Of a stretch of DNA of 64,000 nucleotides, positions 51,803 through 60,638 are shown piece after piece. The stretch spans positions 6,132 to 70,131 of the forward strand of contig DASWIE010000003.1 of assembly GCA_036397815.1 (NCBI GenBank), written 5' to 3'. This DNA is from DASQFY01 sp036397815 (GTDB lineage Bacteria > Chloroflexota > Limnocylindria > QHBO01). Position 1 is the first letter of the stretch; every line of letters starts with the position of its first letter. The notes below the pieces were generated by a model that saw only the letters and a list, made by a program, of their open reading frames with translations, searched no databases and was not told the origin of the DNA. Made by a program: the position numbers and the translations under genes.

Positions 51803-53446
51803 TCAGGCCGCCGGCAGGCCGATCGACTGCCGCCAGGCGGCGAGCTCGGCGGATGTGGACGGGACGCCGGCGGCCTCCACGCGACGTAGCGGTTCGAAGA
51901 CCGGCGCGGCGGCGGATGGCACCAGGTCGCTCTCGGGCAGCGCGCCAGGCCGCCCGAGCAGGTAGCCCTGCCCGGCGGGCACGCCCAGGGCGAGCAGCTG
52001 TGCGACCTGCTCCGGGCGCTCGACGCCCTCGCCCACGACCAGCGCGCCGGTGCGCGACGCGAACGAGACGACGGACTCGACGACCGCGCTGGAGGAGGCG
52101 TTCGAGGCGCTGCGCTGCACCAGGCTCAGATCCACCTTGACGACGTCGAAGCGCATCTCGCTGAGCAGGCGCAGGCCGGCGTTGCCGGCACCGACGTCGT
52201 CGGCGGCCAGGCGGATACCGGCGCCCCGGCAGGTCTCGAGCTTCTGGCGCACGCGCTCCAGATCGGTGATCGGCTGCTGCTCGGTGAGCTCCAGGATCAG
52301 CCGCTCGGGCGGGAAGTGATGGCGGACCAGGATGCTGAGCAGGGCGGCGGCGCTGAACTCCGGCGCCTCGACGGTGGCCGGCGATATGTTGACCGACAGG
52401 TGATACTCCGGCGCCAGGTCCTCCGCCCCGGCCACGATCGTCTCGATGCAGGTCAGGTCGAGTGGCAGCAGGTGGCCGCTGGCGGCGGCCGCGGCGAAGA
52501 GGCTGTCGGGATCCACGAACGGCGCGGGAGGGATCGGCCGAATCAGCCCCTCGAAGCCAAGGACCCGGCCGCTCTCCAGCTCGACGATCGGTTGATAGAC
52601 CGGGCGCAGCTGCGAGCGGGCGATCACCTCGGCCACGGCCGCGGACGAGCTGGCGTCGACCGCCATCGGCTCGGTGGCGACGTCGAAGATCACCACGTCG
52701 GTCCGCCCGGCTCGCTTGGCGCTGTACAGGGCCGCATCGGCCTGGGTGTAGAGCTGGGCGCGGGTCGTGGCCGGTTCCGGCAGGGCGCTGATGCCGGCCG
52801 AGAAGGAGAGCGACGCGTCGCCGTCGTCGCGCAGCGGTGGCTGCAGCGCGTTCGCCAGCAGCCGGCGCGTCACGATCTTGGCCGCCTCCGCGTCGGTGTG
52901 CGGCAGCAGGATCGCGAACTCATCGCCGCCGATGCGGAATGGCCGGTCGACGCGGCGCACGGAGTGCGCCACGAGGTTGCCGAAGCGTGCCAGCGCGCGA
53001 TCGCCGCCGGCGTGGCCCTTGCTGTCGTTGATCGCCTTGAACTCGTCCAGGTCGAGGATAACCAGCGACACCGGCACGTCGTAGCGCTGCGCGGCCTCGA
53101 CCTGCCGGTCGAGCTCCTCCTGGAAGGCTCGATGGTTGCCGAGCCCGGTGAGCGGGTCGCGCAGGGCATCGGCGAGCGCCTCCTGGTAGCGGTCCTGGAG
53201 TTCGGCGCGCGAGCGCGCCAGCGGGGTGATGACATACCGATGCAGACCGATCCCGACCAGCAGCGCGGCACCGAGGCCGCTGGCAACGCCGCGCAGCGCG
53301 GCGTTGTCGACGTAATCGACGATGACCCGGTCGATGATGATCGCGGCGGCGATGCTCGCGGCCAGCGCGACGGACAGCCGCAACCAGAGGCCGAACCGCG
53401 ACTCGCGGCCCCGACCCCCGGCCTGCGCCTGTGCAGCGACGTTCAT
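51803..53446 (-). CDS. Membrane GGDEF-EAL protein with degenerate EAL motif
   Basis: 547 residues from ATG 53446; a longer in-frame opening runs into repeat element copy 3 and is not the start. Two TM helices (about 20-40 and 45-65). GGDEF domain with RIGGDEFAIL (about 172) and an RxxD inhibitory site (RRVD). EAL-type domain with GFEGLIRP (about 298) in place of EAL, LELTEQQ, ADDVGAGNAG where DDFGTG is usual, KVDLSL, and VVGEGVE. The two loop-6 Asp residues remain, so it may be a weak phosphodiesterase or a c-di-GMP sensor. Confidence 0.85.
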   Translation of the reverse strand: MNVAAQAQAGGRGRESRFGLWLRLSVALAASIAAAIIIDRVIVDYVDNAALRGVASGLGAALLVGIGLHRYVITPLARSRAELQDRYQEALADALRDPLTGLGNHRAFQEELDRQVEAAQRYDVPVSLVILDLDEFKAINDSKGHAGGDRALARFGNLVAHSVRRVDRPFRIGGDEFAILLPHTDAEAAKIVTRRLLANALQPPLRDDGDASLSFSAGISALPEPATTRAQLYTQADAALYSAKRAGRTDVVIFDVATEPMAVDASSSAAVAEVIARSQLRPVYQPIVELESGRVLGFEGLIRPIPPAPFVDPDSLFAAAAASGHLLPLDLTCIETIVAGAEDLAPEYHLSVNISPATVEAPEFSAAALLSILVRHHFPPERLILELTEQQPITDLERVRQKLETCRGAGIRLAADDVGAGNAGLRLLSEMRFDVVKVDLSLVQRSASNASSSAVVESVVSFASRTGALVVGEGVERPEQVAQLLALGVPAGQGYLLGRPGALPESDLVPSAAAPVFEPLRRVEAAGVPSTSAELAAWRQSIGLPAA

Positions 53447-53787
53447 GGGCCTCTCCAACGCCCCCCGGGATGATGCGGATAGGTATGGCACACCATGGTG
53501 GGGGATGGCGAGTGACCGATAAGTACCAGTCGCCGTTCCGAGGGGCGCCCGGCGATCGCCTCGAGGGCCCGCTTTCTGTCTCTTAGCAATACCGTTACTG
53601 CTAAGCGAGCAAACGAGTGCCGCAGGCAAGATGGCTCCCTCGTCCACGCTCAGCGGGGACGGTCCGATAGGCCAATCGGGACTCGCGATTCGCTTACCAG
53701 TAACCAGGTTGCTGAGAGACGGGACGGGGCTCCATCCTCTGCGCCGAGGCGTGCTCGAAGCCGCCTTCGGCTACGATTGACGGACAG
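53447..53787. other. 341-nt divergent intergenic region (EAL gene / hflX)
   Basis: Contains repeat element copy 3 at 53578-53720. Between the element and hflX there is an AGCCG-CCTT-CGGCT hairpin and TACGAT (53772-53777), 10 nt before the hflX ATG. No gene is seen. Confidence 0.5.
53578..53720 (+). repeat. Palindromic repeat element, copy 3 (143 bp)
   Basis: Left end GTCTCTTAGCAATACCGTTA then CTGCTAAGCG; right end CGCTTACCAGTAACCAGGTT then GCTGAGAGAC. The left end contains TTAGCAATACCGTTACTGCTAA, a near-perfect palindrome; the right end is its inverted partner. Same length and orientation as copy 2, with shared interior words TGCCGCAG and CACGCTCAGC but otherwise divergent sequence. Confidence 0.8.
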
Positions 53788-55098
53788 ATGCCTGACCGCG
53801 CTCGCATGATCGACCTCACCGCCCCCACCGAGCGCGCCTTCCTCATCGGCCTGGACGACCCTCACGATGGCCGGTGGCCGATCGCGCGCAGCCTCGCTGA
53901 GCTCGCCGCCCTGGCGGAGACGGCGGGTGCAACGGTGGTGGGCAGCGCGTCGCAGCGTCGTGCCGCGCCGGATCCGGTGTGGTACTTCGGCAAGGGGCGA
54001 GCGAACGAGCTGGTCGACGAGAAGGCGGCCAGCGGGTTCAACCTGCTGATCGTCGACGATGAGCTGCGCCCGAACCAGCAGCGCAGCCTCGAGACGTTGC
54101 TGGACTGCAAGGTCCTGGACCGATCCGCCCTGATCATCGACATCTTTGCGCGGCACGCCCGGACGAAGGAGGGGCGGCTCCAGGTCGAGCTGGCCGCGCT
54201 CGAGTACCACCTGCCCCGCCTGACGCGGCTGTGGACCCACCTCTCGCGGACCGCGGGTGGGATCGGGACCCGGGGACCTGGCGAGAGCCAGTTGGAAACG
54301 GACCGGCGCATCATCCGCGAGAAGATCAAGAAGGTCCGCTCCGAGCTCGACGAGGTGAAGAGGCACCGCGCCACCGCCGCCCGGCAGCGCGACCGGAGCG
54401 AGGTCGCGACCGTCGCCCTGGTCGGTTACACCAACGCCGGCAAGAGCACGCTGCTCAACGCCCTGGCCGATGCCGACGTGTACGCCGCCGACATGCTGTT
54501 CGCCACGCTCGATCCCACCAGCCGCCAGGTGACCCTGCCGACCGGCCAGCGGGTGGTGGTGACCGATACGGTCGGCTTCATCAACAAGCTGCCGCACGAC
54601 CTGGTTGAGGCATTCCGCGCCACGCTGGAGGAGGTGGTGCGTGCGGACCTGCTGCTGGAGGTGGTCGACGCGGCCGATCCCGACTTCATCGGGCAGCAGA
54701 CGGCGGTGCAGACCGTGCTGAACGAGATCGGCGCCGGCGACAAGCCGCGGGTGACCGCCTTCAACAAGATCGACCTGCTCGACGCCGACCTTCGGCGCGA
54801 CCCCGGGCCGCCGGGGCAAGGGGCCGCCTTCGTGAGCGCCGTCACCGGCGAGGGGTTGGATGGACTGCTGACGCAGGTCGCCGATGCACTGCGAAGCGGG
54901 ATGGTGGCGATCGACGAGGTCGTGCCCTGGGCGCGCGGCGAGCTGGTGGCCCGCGCCAAGGCGGCCGGCGACGTCGACGAGCGCTTCACCGATGTCGGCG
55001 TGCGCCTCTCCGGCCACCTTCCGGCGGCGATGGCCGCGGAAGTGCGCAACGCGGCGCCGAGCCGTCGCCGTCCCGCGTCGCGCGGCTCCAGCCTCTGA
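53788..55098 (+). CDS. hflX: GTPase HflX
   Basis: 436 residues. N-terminal HflX domain with YFGKGRANEL and IVDDELRPNQQRSLE, glycine-rich TAGGIGTRGPGES, then the G domain: G1 LVGYTNAGKSTLLNAL, G3 DTVGFINKLPHDLVEAF, G4 NKID. HflX binds 50S subunits and rescues stalled ribosomes. Near-leaderless: TACGAT 10 nt before the ATG. Confidence 0.95.
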   Translation: MPDRARMIDLTAPTERAFLIGLDDPHDGRWPIARSLAELAALAETAGATVVGSASQRRAAPDPVWYFGKGRANELVDEKAASGFNLLIVDDELRPNQQRSLETLLDCKVLDRSALIIDIFARHARTKEGRLQVELAALEYHLPRLTRLWTHLSRTAGGIGTRGPGESQLETDRRIIREKIKKVRSELDEVKRHRATAARQRDRSEVATVALVGYTNAGKSTLLNALADADVYAADMLFATLDPTSRQVTLPTGQRVVVTDTVGFINKLPHDLVEAFRATLEEVVRADLLLEVVDAADPDFIGQQTAVQTVLNEIGAGDKPRVTAFNKIDLLDADLRRDPGPPGQGAAFVSAVTGEGLDGLLTQVADALRSGMVAIDEVVPWARGELVARAKAAGDVDERFTDVGVRLSGHLPAAMAAEVRNAAPSRRRPASRGSSL

Positions 55099-55112
55099 CC
55101 CGTCGCGCGCCG

Positions 55113-56090
55113 ATGGTCGCGGTCACGGCCGAGGCGATCCACGCCGCGTACGCACGCATCCCGGCCGCCTTCCGCGACACGCCGCAGTACGTGGCCGAGC
55201 CGCTCAGCGAGCGGCTCGGCGTGCCGGTGATGGTGAAGGTCGAGACCGCCAACCCGATCGGGTGCTTCAAGGGACGCGGCACGTGGTTGGCGGTCAATGA
55301 GCTGGCCGCCGCCGGCGAGGTGGGGGAGAGCCGTGGCCTGGTCGTCGCGTCTGCCGGCAACTTCGGGCAGGGCGTCGCCTACGCCGCCCGCGAGCTCGGC
55401 ATCCCGCTGGTCGTGTTCGCGGCCGCTACCGCCAGCCCCGTCAAGGTGGCCGCCATGCGCCGGCTCGGGGCCGAGGTGCGACTTGTGGGGGAGGACTTCG
55501 ATGCTGCGGGCGCGGCCGCGGCGACCCACGTCGCCGAATCGGGATGGCGGCTGCTGGTCGATGGCCAGGACCCGTGGACCACGATCGGGGCCGGCACCAT
55601 GGCCTTGGAGCTGACCGATGCGGTGGAAGCCGGCGACCTGCCGGCGCTCGAGGCCCTGTACGTGCCAGTCGGCGACGGCGCGCTGATCGGCGGCATCGGC
55701 ACCTGGCTGCGGCATGCCGCACCGGAGACCCGGGTGATCGGCATCCAGGCCAGCGAGGCCCCTGCGGTCACGCTGTCATGGCGGGCGGGGCATCCGATCG
55801 AGACGGAGCGCGCCGAGACGGTAGCCGACGGGCTCGCCGCGCGCGTCCCGCTACCGGAGGCGTTGGAGGTGATGCGGTCCTCGGTCGACGAGATGATGCT
55901 GGTCGAGGAGGACGCGATCCTGAACGCCCAGGCGGAGCTGAGCACGGCGCTGCCGCTGGCGGTTGAAGCGTCGGCCGCGGTCGGATGGGCGGCGATGCGC
56001 GCCGCGGCGGCTCACACTGGAGCGGTGGGCCTGATCCTCACCGGTGGCAACGTCCCTCCCCCCGGAGGTCCGGACGTCAGCGCTGGGTGA
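55113..56090 (+). CDS. Threonine/serine dehydratase-like PLP enzyme
   Basis: 325 residues. Fold type II PLP enzyme: catalytic Lys in NPIGCFKGRGTWLA, ASAGNFGQGVAYAARELG and the phosphate-binding segment VPVGDGALIGGIGTWL, where GGGGL is usual. A C-terminal VGLILTGGNV is typical. Likely a threonine/serine ammonia-lyase or related beta-elimination enzyme; the changed phosphate loop leaves the substrate open. It overlaps the small membrane gene on the other strand by 14 nt. Confidence 0.75.
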   Translation: MVAVTAEAIHAAYARIPAAFRDTPQYVAEPLSERLGVPVMVKVETANPIGCFKGRGTWLAVNELAAAGEVGESRGLVVASAGNFGQGVAYAARELGIPLVVFAAATASPVKVAAMRRLGAEVRLVGEDFDAAGAAAATHVAESGWRLLVDGQDPWTTIGAGTMALELTDAVEAGDLPALEALYVPVGDGALIGGIGTWLRHAAPETRVIGIQASEAPAVTLSWRAGHPIETERAETVADGLAARVPLPEALEVMRSSVDEMMLVEEDAILNAQAELSTALPLAVEASAAVGWAAMRAAAAHTGAVGLILTGGNVPPPGGPDVSAG

Positions 56091-56337
56091 GGGTCTGCGA
56101 GACGGTGTGGCGTGCGGCGGGGATGCGAGCCGGACGCGTCCGGCGGGCCAGGGTCTCGCGCAGCTTGAGCCCGGCGAGGAGGTAGAGCGCGCTGCCGGCC
56201 ATCATCACGCCGTATCCGCCGGCTAGATTCAGGACGTCGTTACCGCCCACGATCCCCATCGCGGCCAATGCCACGCCTACGGCCAGGCCGGCCCAGCCGG
56301 CGGCCCAGAGCATCGGGTGGTGTTGCTTCATGCCCAC
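56077..56337 (-). CDS. Small two-helix membrane protein
   Basis: 86 residues with two TM helices (about 10-29 and 36-56) and a basic C-terminal tail (RRTRPARIPAARH). Not recognised. The 3' end overlaps the convergent PLP gene by 14 nt. No close neighbour on its own strand. Confidence 0.5.
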   Translation of the reverse strand: MGMKQHHPMLWAAGWAGLAVGVALAAMGIVGGNDVLNLAGGYGVMMAGSALYLLAGLKLRETLARRTRPARIPAARHTVSQTLTQR

Positions 56338-56765
56338 AGGCTAGACCCGCGCCAGGGCCCTGCCATCCGCCCATCGGTCCCGTCCCAGCCCCGCCATTGG
56401 TCCGGTCCGGACAGTCCGTTGTTCGCCACACGAGCATTGGGCTATCGAATCGCGCTCAGCGACCATCGTGGTGCGTCTTGTTGGTTAGCTCGTCCAGGAT
56501 CAGCACGATGGCCGCCGCAACCCCCTCGGCCGCTTACGCCGTCGGTCGATCGTTGTATCGCTCCACGAACAATGGGTGCTTGGCCGATATGGCCGTTGAG
56601 CACTTCCCCAAAGATATGTTATGTGACGTAGACTCCGCCGGCCCATGCCGTTCAAGTGCATCAATTTGACGTGACTCCGCTTGAACCGCGGCGCGAAGCG
56701 CCGGACACTCAGCGAATGGATGGCGGAAAGACCGGGCTTCGGCGCCGGGCAACCAAGGAGGACCG
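56338..56765. other. 428-nt intergenic region, locally AT-richer
   Basis: The stretch 56540-56680 is clearly less GC-rich than its surroundings. A possible promoter, TTGAGC (about 56595) -17 nt- TTATGT, could drive 56766-57095. I see no ORF with coding character or RNA gene. It might be a decayed insert or a regulatory region. Confidence 0.35.
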
Positions 56766-57095
56766 ATGCAGACGATCGGGATCGTTCTGAACGTTGGCAA
56801 GGACCAGGCCGATGAGTTCGAGCGCGGGTTTCGCGAGATGGAGGCGCCGATCTGGGCGGACCTGCACGCGCGCGGCGCGTTGACCATGGCGACGCTGACC
56901 CGGGTCGACATCAGCACGAAGAAGGTGGGTGGCGCCGCGCAGTATCTCGTCGTCGCCATCTTCGCCACCGACGAGGGACATCATCTCCACGACCAGGATC
57001 CGCGCTTCGAGGCCTGGAACAAACGCGCGGACGCCTATCAGATCGAGGAGCCGTTCGTGTTCGGTGGCGACACCATCATCAGCGAGGGCCCATAG
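56766..57095 (+). CDS. Small conserved-looking hypothetical protein (possible alpha-beta barrel dimer)
   Basis: 109 residues. Begins MQTIGIVLNVGKDQADEFER and has a beta-alpha-beta pattern with VVAIFATDEGHHLHDQDPRF. The pattern resembles dimeric alpha+beta-barrel (YCII/EthD-like) proteins. No catalytic motif. The ATG lies in GACCGATG (56761-56768), with AAGGAG just before it. Its 3' end overlaps the convergent EEP gene by 58 nt. Confidence 0.6.
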   Translation: MQTIGIVLNVGKDQADEFERGFREMEAPIWADLHARGALTMATLTRVDISTKKVGGAAQYLVVAIFATDEGHHLHDQDPRFEAWNKRADAYQIEEPFVFGGDTIISEGP

Positions 57096-57787
57096 TGCCG
57101 CCCGTCACCCAGCTCGATCTCGGCGATCACCGGGCAGTGATCGCTGCGTGACGAGGCGCAGGCGACAGTCAGCGAATTCACACCGATCGACGGTGATACG
57201 AACACGCGATCCAGCCGTAACACCGCAGGGAGCCACGGTACACCGATGGGTCGCCAGGTCGCATCGGCACTCCCGACTGCCTCTGCCGCATCGAGCAGGC
57301 CATCGAGGCGCCAGCTGACTGCGTTGAAGTCCCCCGCCACGACCATTTGTTGACCGGGTGCGCTCTGCTCCGCCAGCCAGACGGTGAGATCCGCCAGCTG
57401 TCGATTTCGGGGACCGGCGTGCAGGAACGGCACGGGCATTGGTGCCTTGGCGTGGACGCAGACGGCCAGCAGCTCGCCACGCGCGTGCGCCACGCTCGCC
57501 ACCAGGATGCGCGGCCGATCCCAGATGTCGGGGGCGAGCCGCAAGGTCGATGCGCGACGCAGCGGCAGGCGGCTGAGGATCGCCATCCCGGGCCAGCTGC
57601 CGGCCGCCCCATCGGTGTAGGAGTGCGCGAGCCAGTCTGCGTTGGACGGCTCAGCCGCCAGGGCGGAGGCATCGGCCTCCTGCAGGAAGACGAGATCCGG
57701 CTGATGGCGAGCCAAGACAGCGGAGAGGCCGACCTGCTCGGCCGCCTGCCCCTGCAGGTTCCACGTCAGGACCGTGAGGGGCGCCAC
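57038..57787 (-). CDS. Endonuclease/exonuclease/phosphatase family protein
   Basis: 249 residues from GTG 57787. EEP motifs in order: TVLTWNLQG, VFLQEAD, VVAGDFNAVSW, RLDRVFVSP and SDHCPVIAEIEL, all needed for metal-dependent phosphoester cleavage. The substrate (nucleic acid or other) cannot be told. Last gene of the minus-strand ftsK-rodZ-yajQ-cinA-murC run. The C-terminus past SDHCPV overlaps the convergent gene. Confidence 0.85.
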   Translation of the reverse strand: MAPLTVLTWNLQGQAAEQVGLSAVLARHQPDLVFLQEADASALAAEPSNADWLAHSYTDGAAGSWPGMAILSRLPLRRASTLRLAPDIWDRPRILVASVAHARGELLAVCVHAKAPMPVPFLHAGPRNRQLADLTVWLAEQSAPGQQMVVAGDFNAVSWRLDGLLDAAEAVGSADATWRPIGVPWLPAVLRLDRVFVSPSIGVNSLTVACASSRSDHCPVIAEIELGDGRHYGPSLMMVSPPNTNGSSI

Positions 57788-57791
57788 CTCC

Positions 57792-58166
57792 TCAGCGCTC
57801 GGCCTGGACTCCCAGCGTCACGGCAGCCGCGATCACCGCGACCGCCAGCGCCACCGCGTCCGCGGCCGTGAGTGCCGCGTCGCCGCCGAAGTACTGCGTC
57901 GCGCCACTCGGGATGACGCCCAGGATTGGCGGCACCACGATCCAGCCCAGCACCAGCACGGTCGGCGCCATGGCGCCCGGCAGCCGCATCGAGCGGGTGA
58001 CCACCGCGGTCAGCAGCCCCAGGAAGGCCGCCAGCAGCAGGATCAGCACCACGGCCGGCTGATCCTTGGCGCCGGAGGCCTCCACCAGCCGCACCAGCCC
58101 CTGACCCACGATGGCCACCCCCAGCGCCAGGACAGTGGCCACGATCGCCGCGCGGGCGCCGCTCAT
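57792..58166 (-). CDS. Four-helix membrane protein of unknown function
   Basis: 124 residues with four TM segments (about 6-27, 38-56, 66-86, 98-118) joined by short loops. Not recognised. The ATG is in GACCGATG (minus strand, 58164-58171) and overlaps the murC stop (ATGA). The next gene begins within a few nt. Probably co-transcribed with murC. Confidence 0.6.
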   Translation of the reverse strand: MSGARAAIVATVLALGVAIVGQGLVRLVEASGAKDQPAVVLILLLAAFLGLLTAVVTRSMRLPGAMAPTVLVLGWIVVPPILGVIPSGATQYFGGDAALTAADAVALAVAVIAAAVTLGVQAER

Positions 58167-59596
58167 CGGTCCGGCAGGCTGCGCGGAGCCGACAGCACGC
58201 CCGCTTCCAGCGCGGACGCCAGCCCGCGCGCGATGCGGTAGGACTTCCCCGCCCCCATGACCAGCACCGCGTCGCCGGCGCGCAGGTGCTCGGCCACGTA
58301 CTCGGTCGTAGCGTCGACCTCGCCGGTGGCGATGGTCGGCACGGCCGAGGTGCGCTCGATCGCATCGGCCAGCGCCTCGGCGGAGGTGGCCTGCAGGGCC
58401 TCATCGGTTTCGCGCGAGGCGAAGATGTCGGCGATCACGACCTCGTCGGCATCGGTGAAGGCCGCGGCGAACTCGTCGAGGAAGAGCGCCGTGCGCGAGT
58501 ACATGTGTGGCTCGAAGACCGCCCACAGGCGCCGATCGCCGACCTTCTGACGGGCCGCGGCCAGGGCGGCGCGGACCTCCGTGGGATGGTGCGCGTAGTC
58601 GTCGTAGACGATCACGCCGGCAGTATCTGCGATCAGCTCCATCCGCCGTCCGGCTCCCGTGAACGTCCGCAACCCGTCCACCAGGGATTCGGTGGAGGCT
58701 CCGAGCTGGCGCGCCATGTACAGCGCGGCGGTGGCGTTCAGCACGTTGTGCTCCCCCGCCAGGGGCGATTCGAACGCATGTTCGAATAGCACGAACAGCG
58801 CTCCCCCGCCTGTGAACGTCACGTCCCGCGCCTCGACGTCGCCGCCGGGGCCATACCTCACGATCCGGCCCTCCCAGCCGTCCAGGCGCGCCAGGAGCGC
58901 TGCAGCGCCCGGATCGGCGGCCGTCGTCAGCAGCAGCCGCCCGCCCATGGCCTGGCTCTCCCCCATCCCGCGCACGAAGGCCTCCATCGAGGCGAGCACC
59001 GCGGCGCGGTCGGCGAAGAAGTCGGGGTGGTCCATCTCGACGTTGGTCACGATCGCGCCGGCAGGGTGGTAGTGCAGGAAGTTGTCGCCGAACTCGTCGG
59101 CCTCGACCAGGAAGGGTGCTCCCCCACCCGGACGCACGCTGGCGCCCCAGGCCGGGATGAAGGCCCCGACCTCGACCGTCGGGTCCATGCCGCCGACCTC
59201 GAGCAGATGGCCGAGCAGGGCGGTGGTGGTCGACTTGCCGTGCGTGCCGGTGACCGCCAGCCCGATGCGGCCCCCGGCCGCCATCAGCTCCCCCAGGATC
59301 TGCTGCCAGGGCACCACGGGGATCCCCGCACGTTGCGCGGCGACGAGCTCGGGGAGGTCCGGGTTGGCCCGCAGCGCGGGCGTGATGGCGACCCGCTCGA
59401 CGCCCGCCAGATGCGCGGGATCGTGCCCGGGAATGACGCGGATGCCGGCCACGTCGAGCGGCGGCGTGTAGGGCGACGGCGTGTCCGCGTCGCAGCCGTC
59501 AATCACCGCCCCGGCGTGGTGGGCCAGCAGCGCCGCGCCGGCCGCACCCGAACCGGCGATACCGATGACGTGGATTCGCTCGCCGGCCCGCACCAC
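58163..59596 (-). CDS. murC: UDP-N-acetylmuramate--L-alanine ligase (MurC)
   Basis: 477 residues from GTG 59596. Mur-ligase domains: N-terminal Rossmann HVIGIAGSGAAGAALLAHH, ATP loop GLAVTGTHGKSTTTALL, VEADEFGDNFLHYHP, HPDFF and the C-terminal DDYAHHPTEVRAAL (MurC-type). It adds L-Ala to UDP-MurNAc. Mpl, which recycles murein tripeptide, is related; context with ftsK and rodZ fits cell-wall growth, and I prefer MurC. Confidence 0.88.
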   Translation of the reverse strand: MVRAGERIHVIGIAGSGAAGAALLAHHAGAVIDGCDADTPSPYTPPLDVAGIRVIPGHDPAHLAGVERVAITPALRANPDLPELVAAQRAGIPVVPWQQILGELMAAGGRIGLAVTGTHGKSTTTALLGHLLEVGGMDPTVEVGAFIPAWGASVRPGGGAPFLVEADEFGDNFLHYHPAGAIVTNVEMDHPDFFADRAAVLASMEAFVRGMGESQAMGGRLLLTTAADPGAAALLARLDGWEGRIVRYGPGGDVEARDVTFTGGGALFVLFEHAFESPLAGEHNVLNATAALYMARQLGASTESLVDGLRTFTGAGRRMELIADTAGVIVYDDYAHHPTEVRAALAAARQKVGDRRLWAVFEPHMYSRTALFLDEFAAAFTDADEVVIADIFASRETDEALQATSAEALADAIERTSAVPTIATGEVDATTEYVAEHLRAGDAVLVMGAGKSYRIARGLASALEAGVLSAPRSLPDR

Positions 59597-59601
59597 CTGG
59601 G

Positions 59602-60129
59602 TCAGGGTCCCGCCGGCTCGACCACCGAGGCGGCGAGAACCTCCGCCAGTGCCAGCTCGAGCGCCAGCAGCGCCGCGGCCGCCTTGTTGCCCTCGCGATC
59701 GTGGCCGAAGTGGCCGTGCTCGACGCGCGTCGGACGCCCGCGCGCCGACACCGCGATCCAGTGCGTACCGACCGGCTTCCCCGGGCTGCCCCCATCCGGC
59801 CCCGCGATCCCCGTCACGGCGAGCCCCACCTCGGTGCCGAAGCCCCTACGCACGCCCTCCGCCATCGCCTCGGCCACCTCCGCCGAGACGGCGCCGTGCT
59901 CCTTGATCAGGTCCGCCGGGACCCCCAGCTCAAGCTCCTTGGCTCGGTTCGAGTAGCTGATCACGCCTCCGGGGTAGTAGTCGCTCGAGCCGGGCACCTG
60001 CGTGATGGCGTGCCCGATCAGGCCGCCGGTCGAGGACTCGGCGGTCGCCAGCCCCCAGCCGCGGGCGCGCAGCACGTCGCCGAGGCGCCGCGCCGCGGCG
60101 GCCAGCTCATCCTCCGCCGGGGCGATCAT
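59602..60129 (-). CDS. CinA C-terminal / PncC-type nicotinamide-nucleotide amidohydrolase
   Basis: 175 residues from the ATG in GACCGATG (minus strand, 60127-60134). It comprises only the CinA C-domain: GLATAESSTGGLIGHAIT, GVISYSNRAKELELGV and LAVTGIAGPDGGSPGKPVGT, with no N-terminal MoCF domain. PncC recycles NMN to nicotinate mononucleotide. An upstream in-frame extension overlaps yajQ and is not used. Confidence 0.88.
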   Translation of the reverse strand: MIAPAEDELAAAARRLGDVLRARGWGLATAESSTGGLIGHAITQVPGSSDYYPGGVISYSNRAKELELGVPADLIKEHGAVSAEVAEAMAEGVRRGFGTEVGLAVTGIAGPDGGSPGKPVGTHWIAVSARGRPTRVEHGHFGHDREGNKAAAALLALELALAEVLAASVVEPAGP

Positions 60130-60136
60130 CGGTCGG

Positions 60137-60625
60137 TCATCGGTAGTTGATGAACTGCAGAGCCACGGGGTAGTCGAGGCCCCGCAGGTGGGTGATGACG
60201 CCCTGCAGCTCGTCCTTGCTCTTGCCCGAGACGCGCACCGCGTCACCCTGGATCACGGGCTTCACCTTCGGGAAGCGGTCGCGCACGATCTTGCCGATCT
60301 CCTTGGCCTGGTCGCTGGTGAGCCCGCGCCGTAGGCCGATGCGCTGCCGCACGGTCCCGCCGGCCGCCGGCTCCAGCTTGCCCCAGTCGAAGATCTTGAG
60401 CGACAGGCTGCGACGGACCGCCTTCGACTGGATCAGGTCCTTCACCGAGTTCGCGCGGTACTCGTCGTCGGCGCCGAGCGTGATCTCGCCCTTGCCCAGC
60501 TCGATCGAGACCTTGGCGCCCTTGAAGTCGTAGCGGGTCGCCACCTCGCGGCGGACCTGGTCCAGCGCGTTGACCAGCTCCTGCTGGTCGAAGTCGCTGA
60601 CGACGTCGAACGAGGAATCTGCCAT
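60137..60625 (-). CDS. YajQ family cyclic-di-GMP/nucleotide-binding protein
   Basis: 162 residues beginning MADSSFDVVSDFDQQELVNA, with VRREVATRYDFKGAKVSIEL and VRVSGKSKDELQGVI, the family hallmarks. Some YajQ proteins bind c-di-GMP; two GGDEF-EAL proteins are encoded in the window, but no link is shown. AGGAGGGG lies about 5 nt before the ATG. 13 nt downstream of rodZ. Confidence 0.93.
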   Translation of the reverse strand: MADSSFDVVSDFDQQELVNALDQVRREVATRYDFKGAKVSIELGKGEITLGADDEYRANSVKDLIQSKAVRRSLSLKIFDWGKLEPAAGGTVRQRIGLRRGLTSDQAKEIGKIVRDRFPKVKPVIQGDAVRVSGKSKDELQGVITHLRGLDYPVALQFINYR

Positions 60626-60638
60626 GGCCCCTCCTATC

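Noticed and set aside
53447..53647. N-terminal extension of the second GGDEF-EAL protein into the repeat
   Set aside because: The extra residues come from repeat element 3 and lack any domain; ATG 53446 precedes the first TM helix at proper distance.
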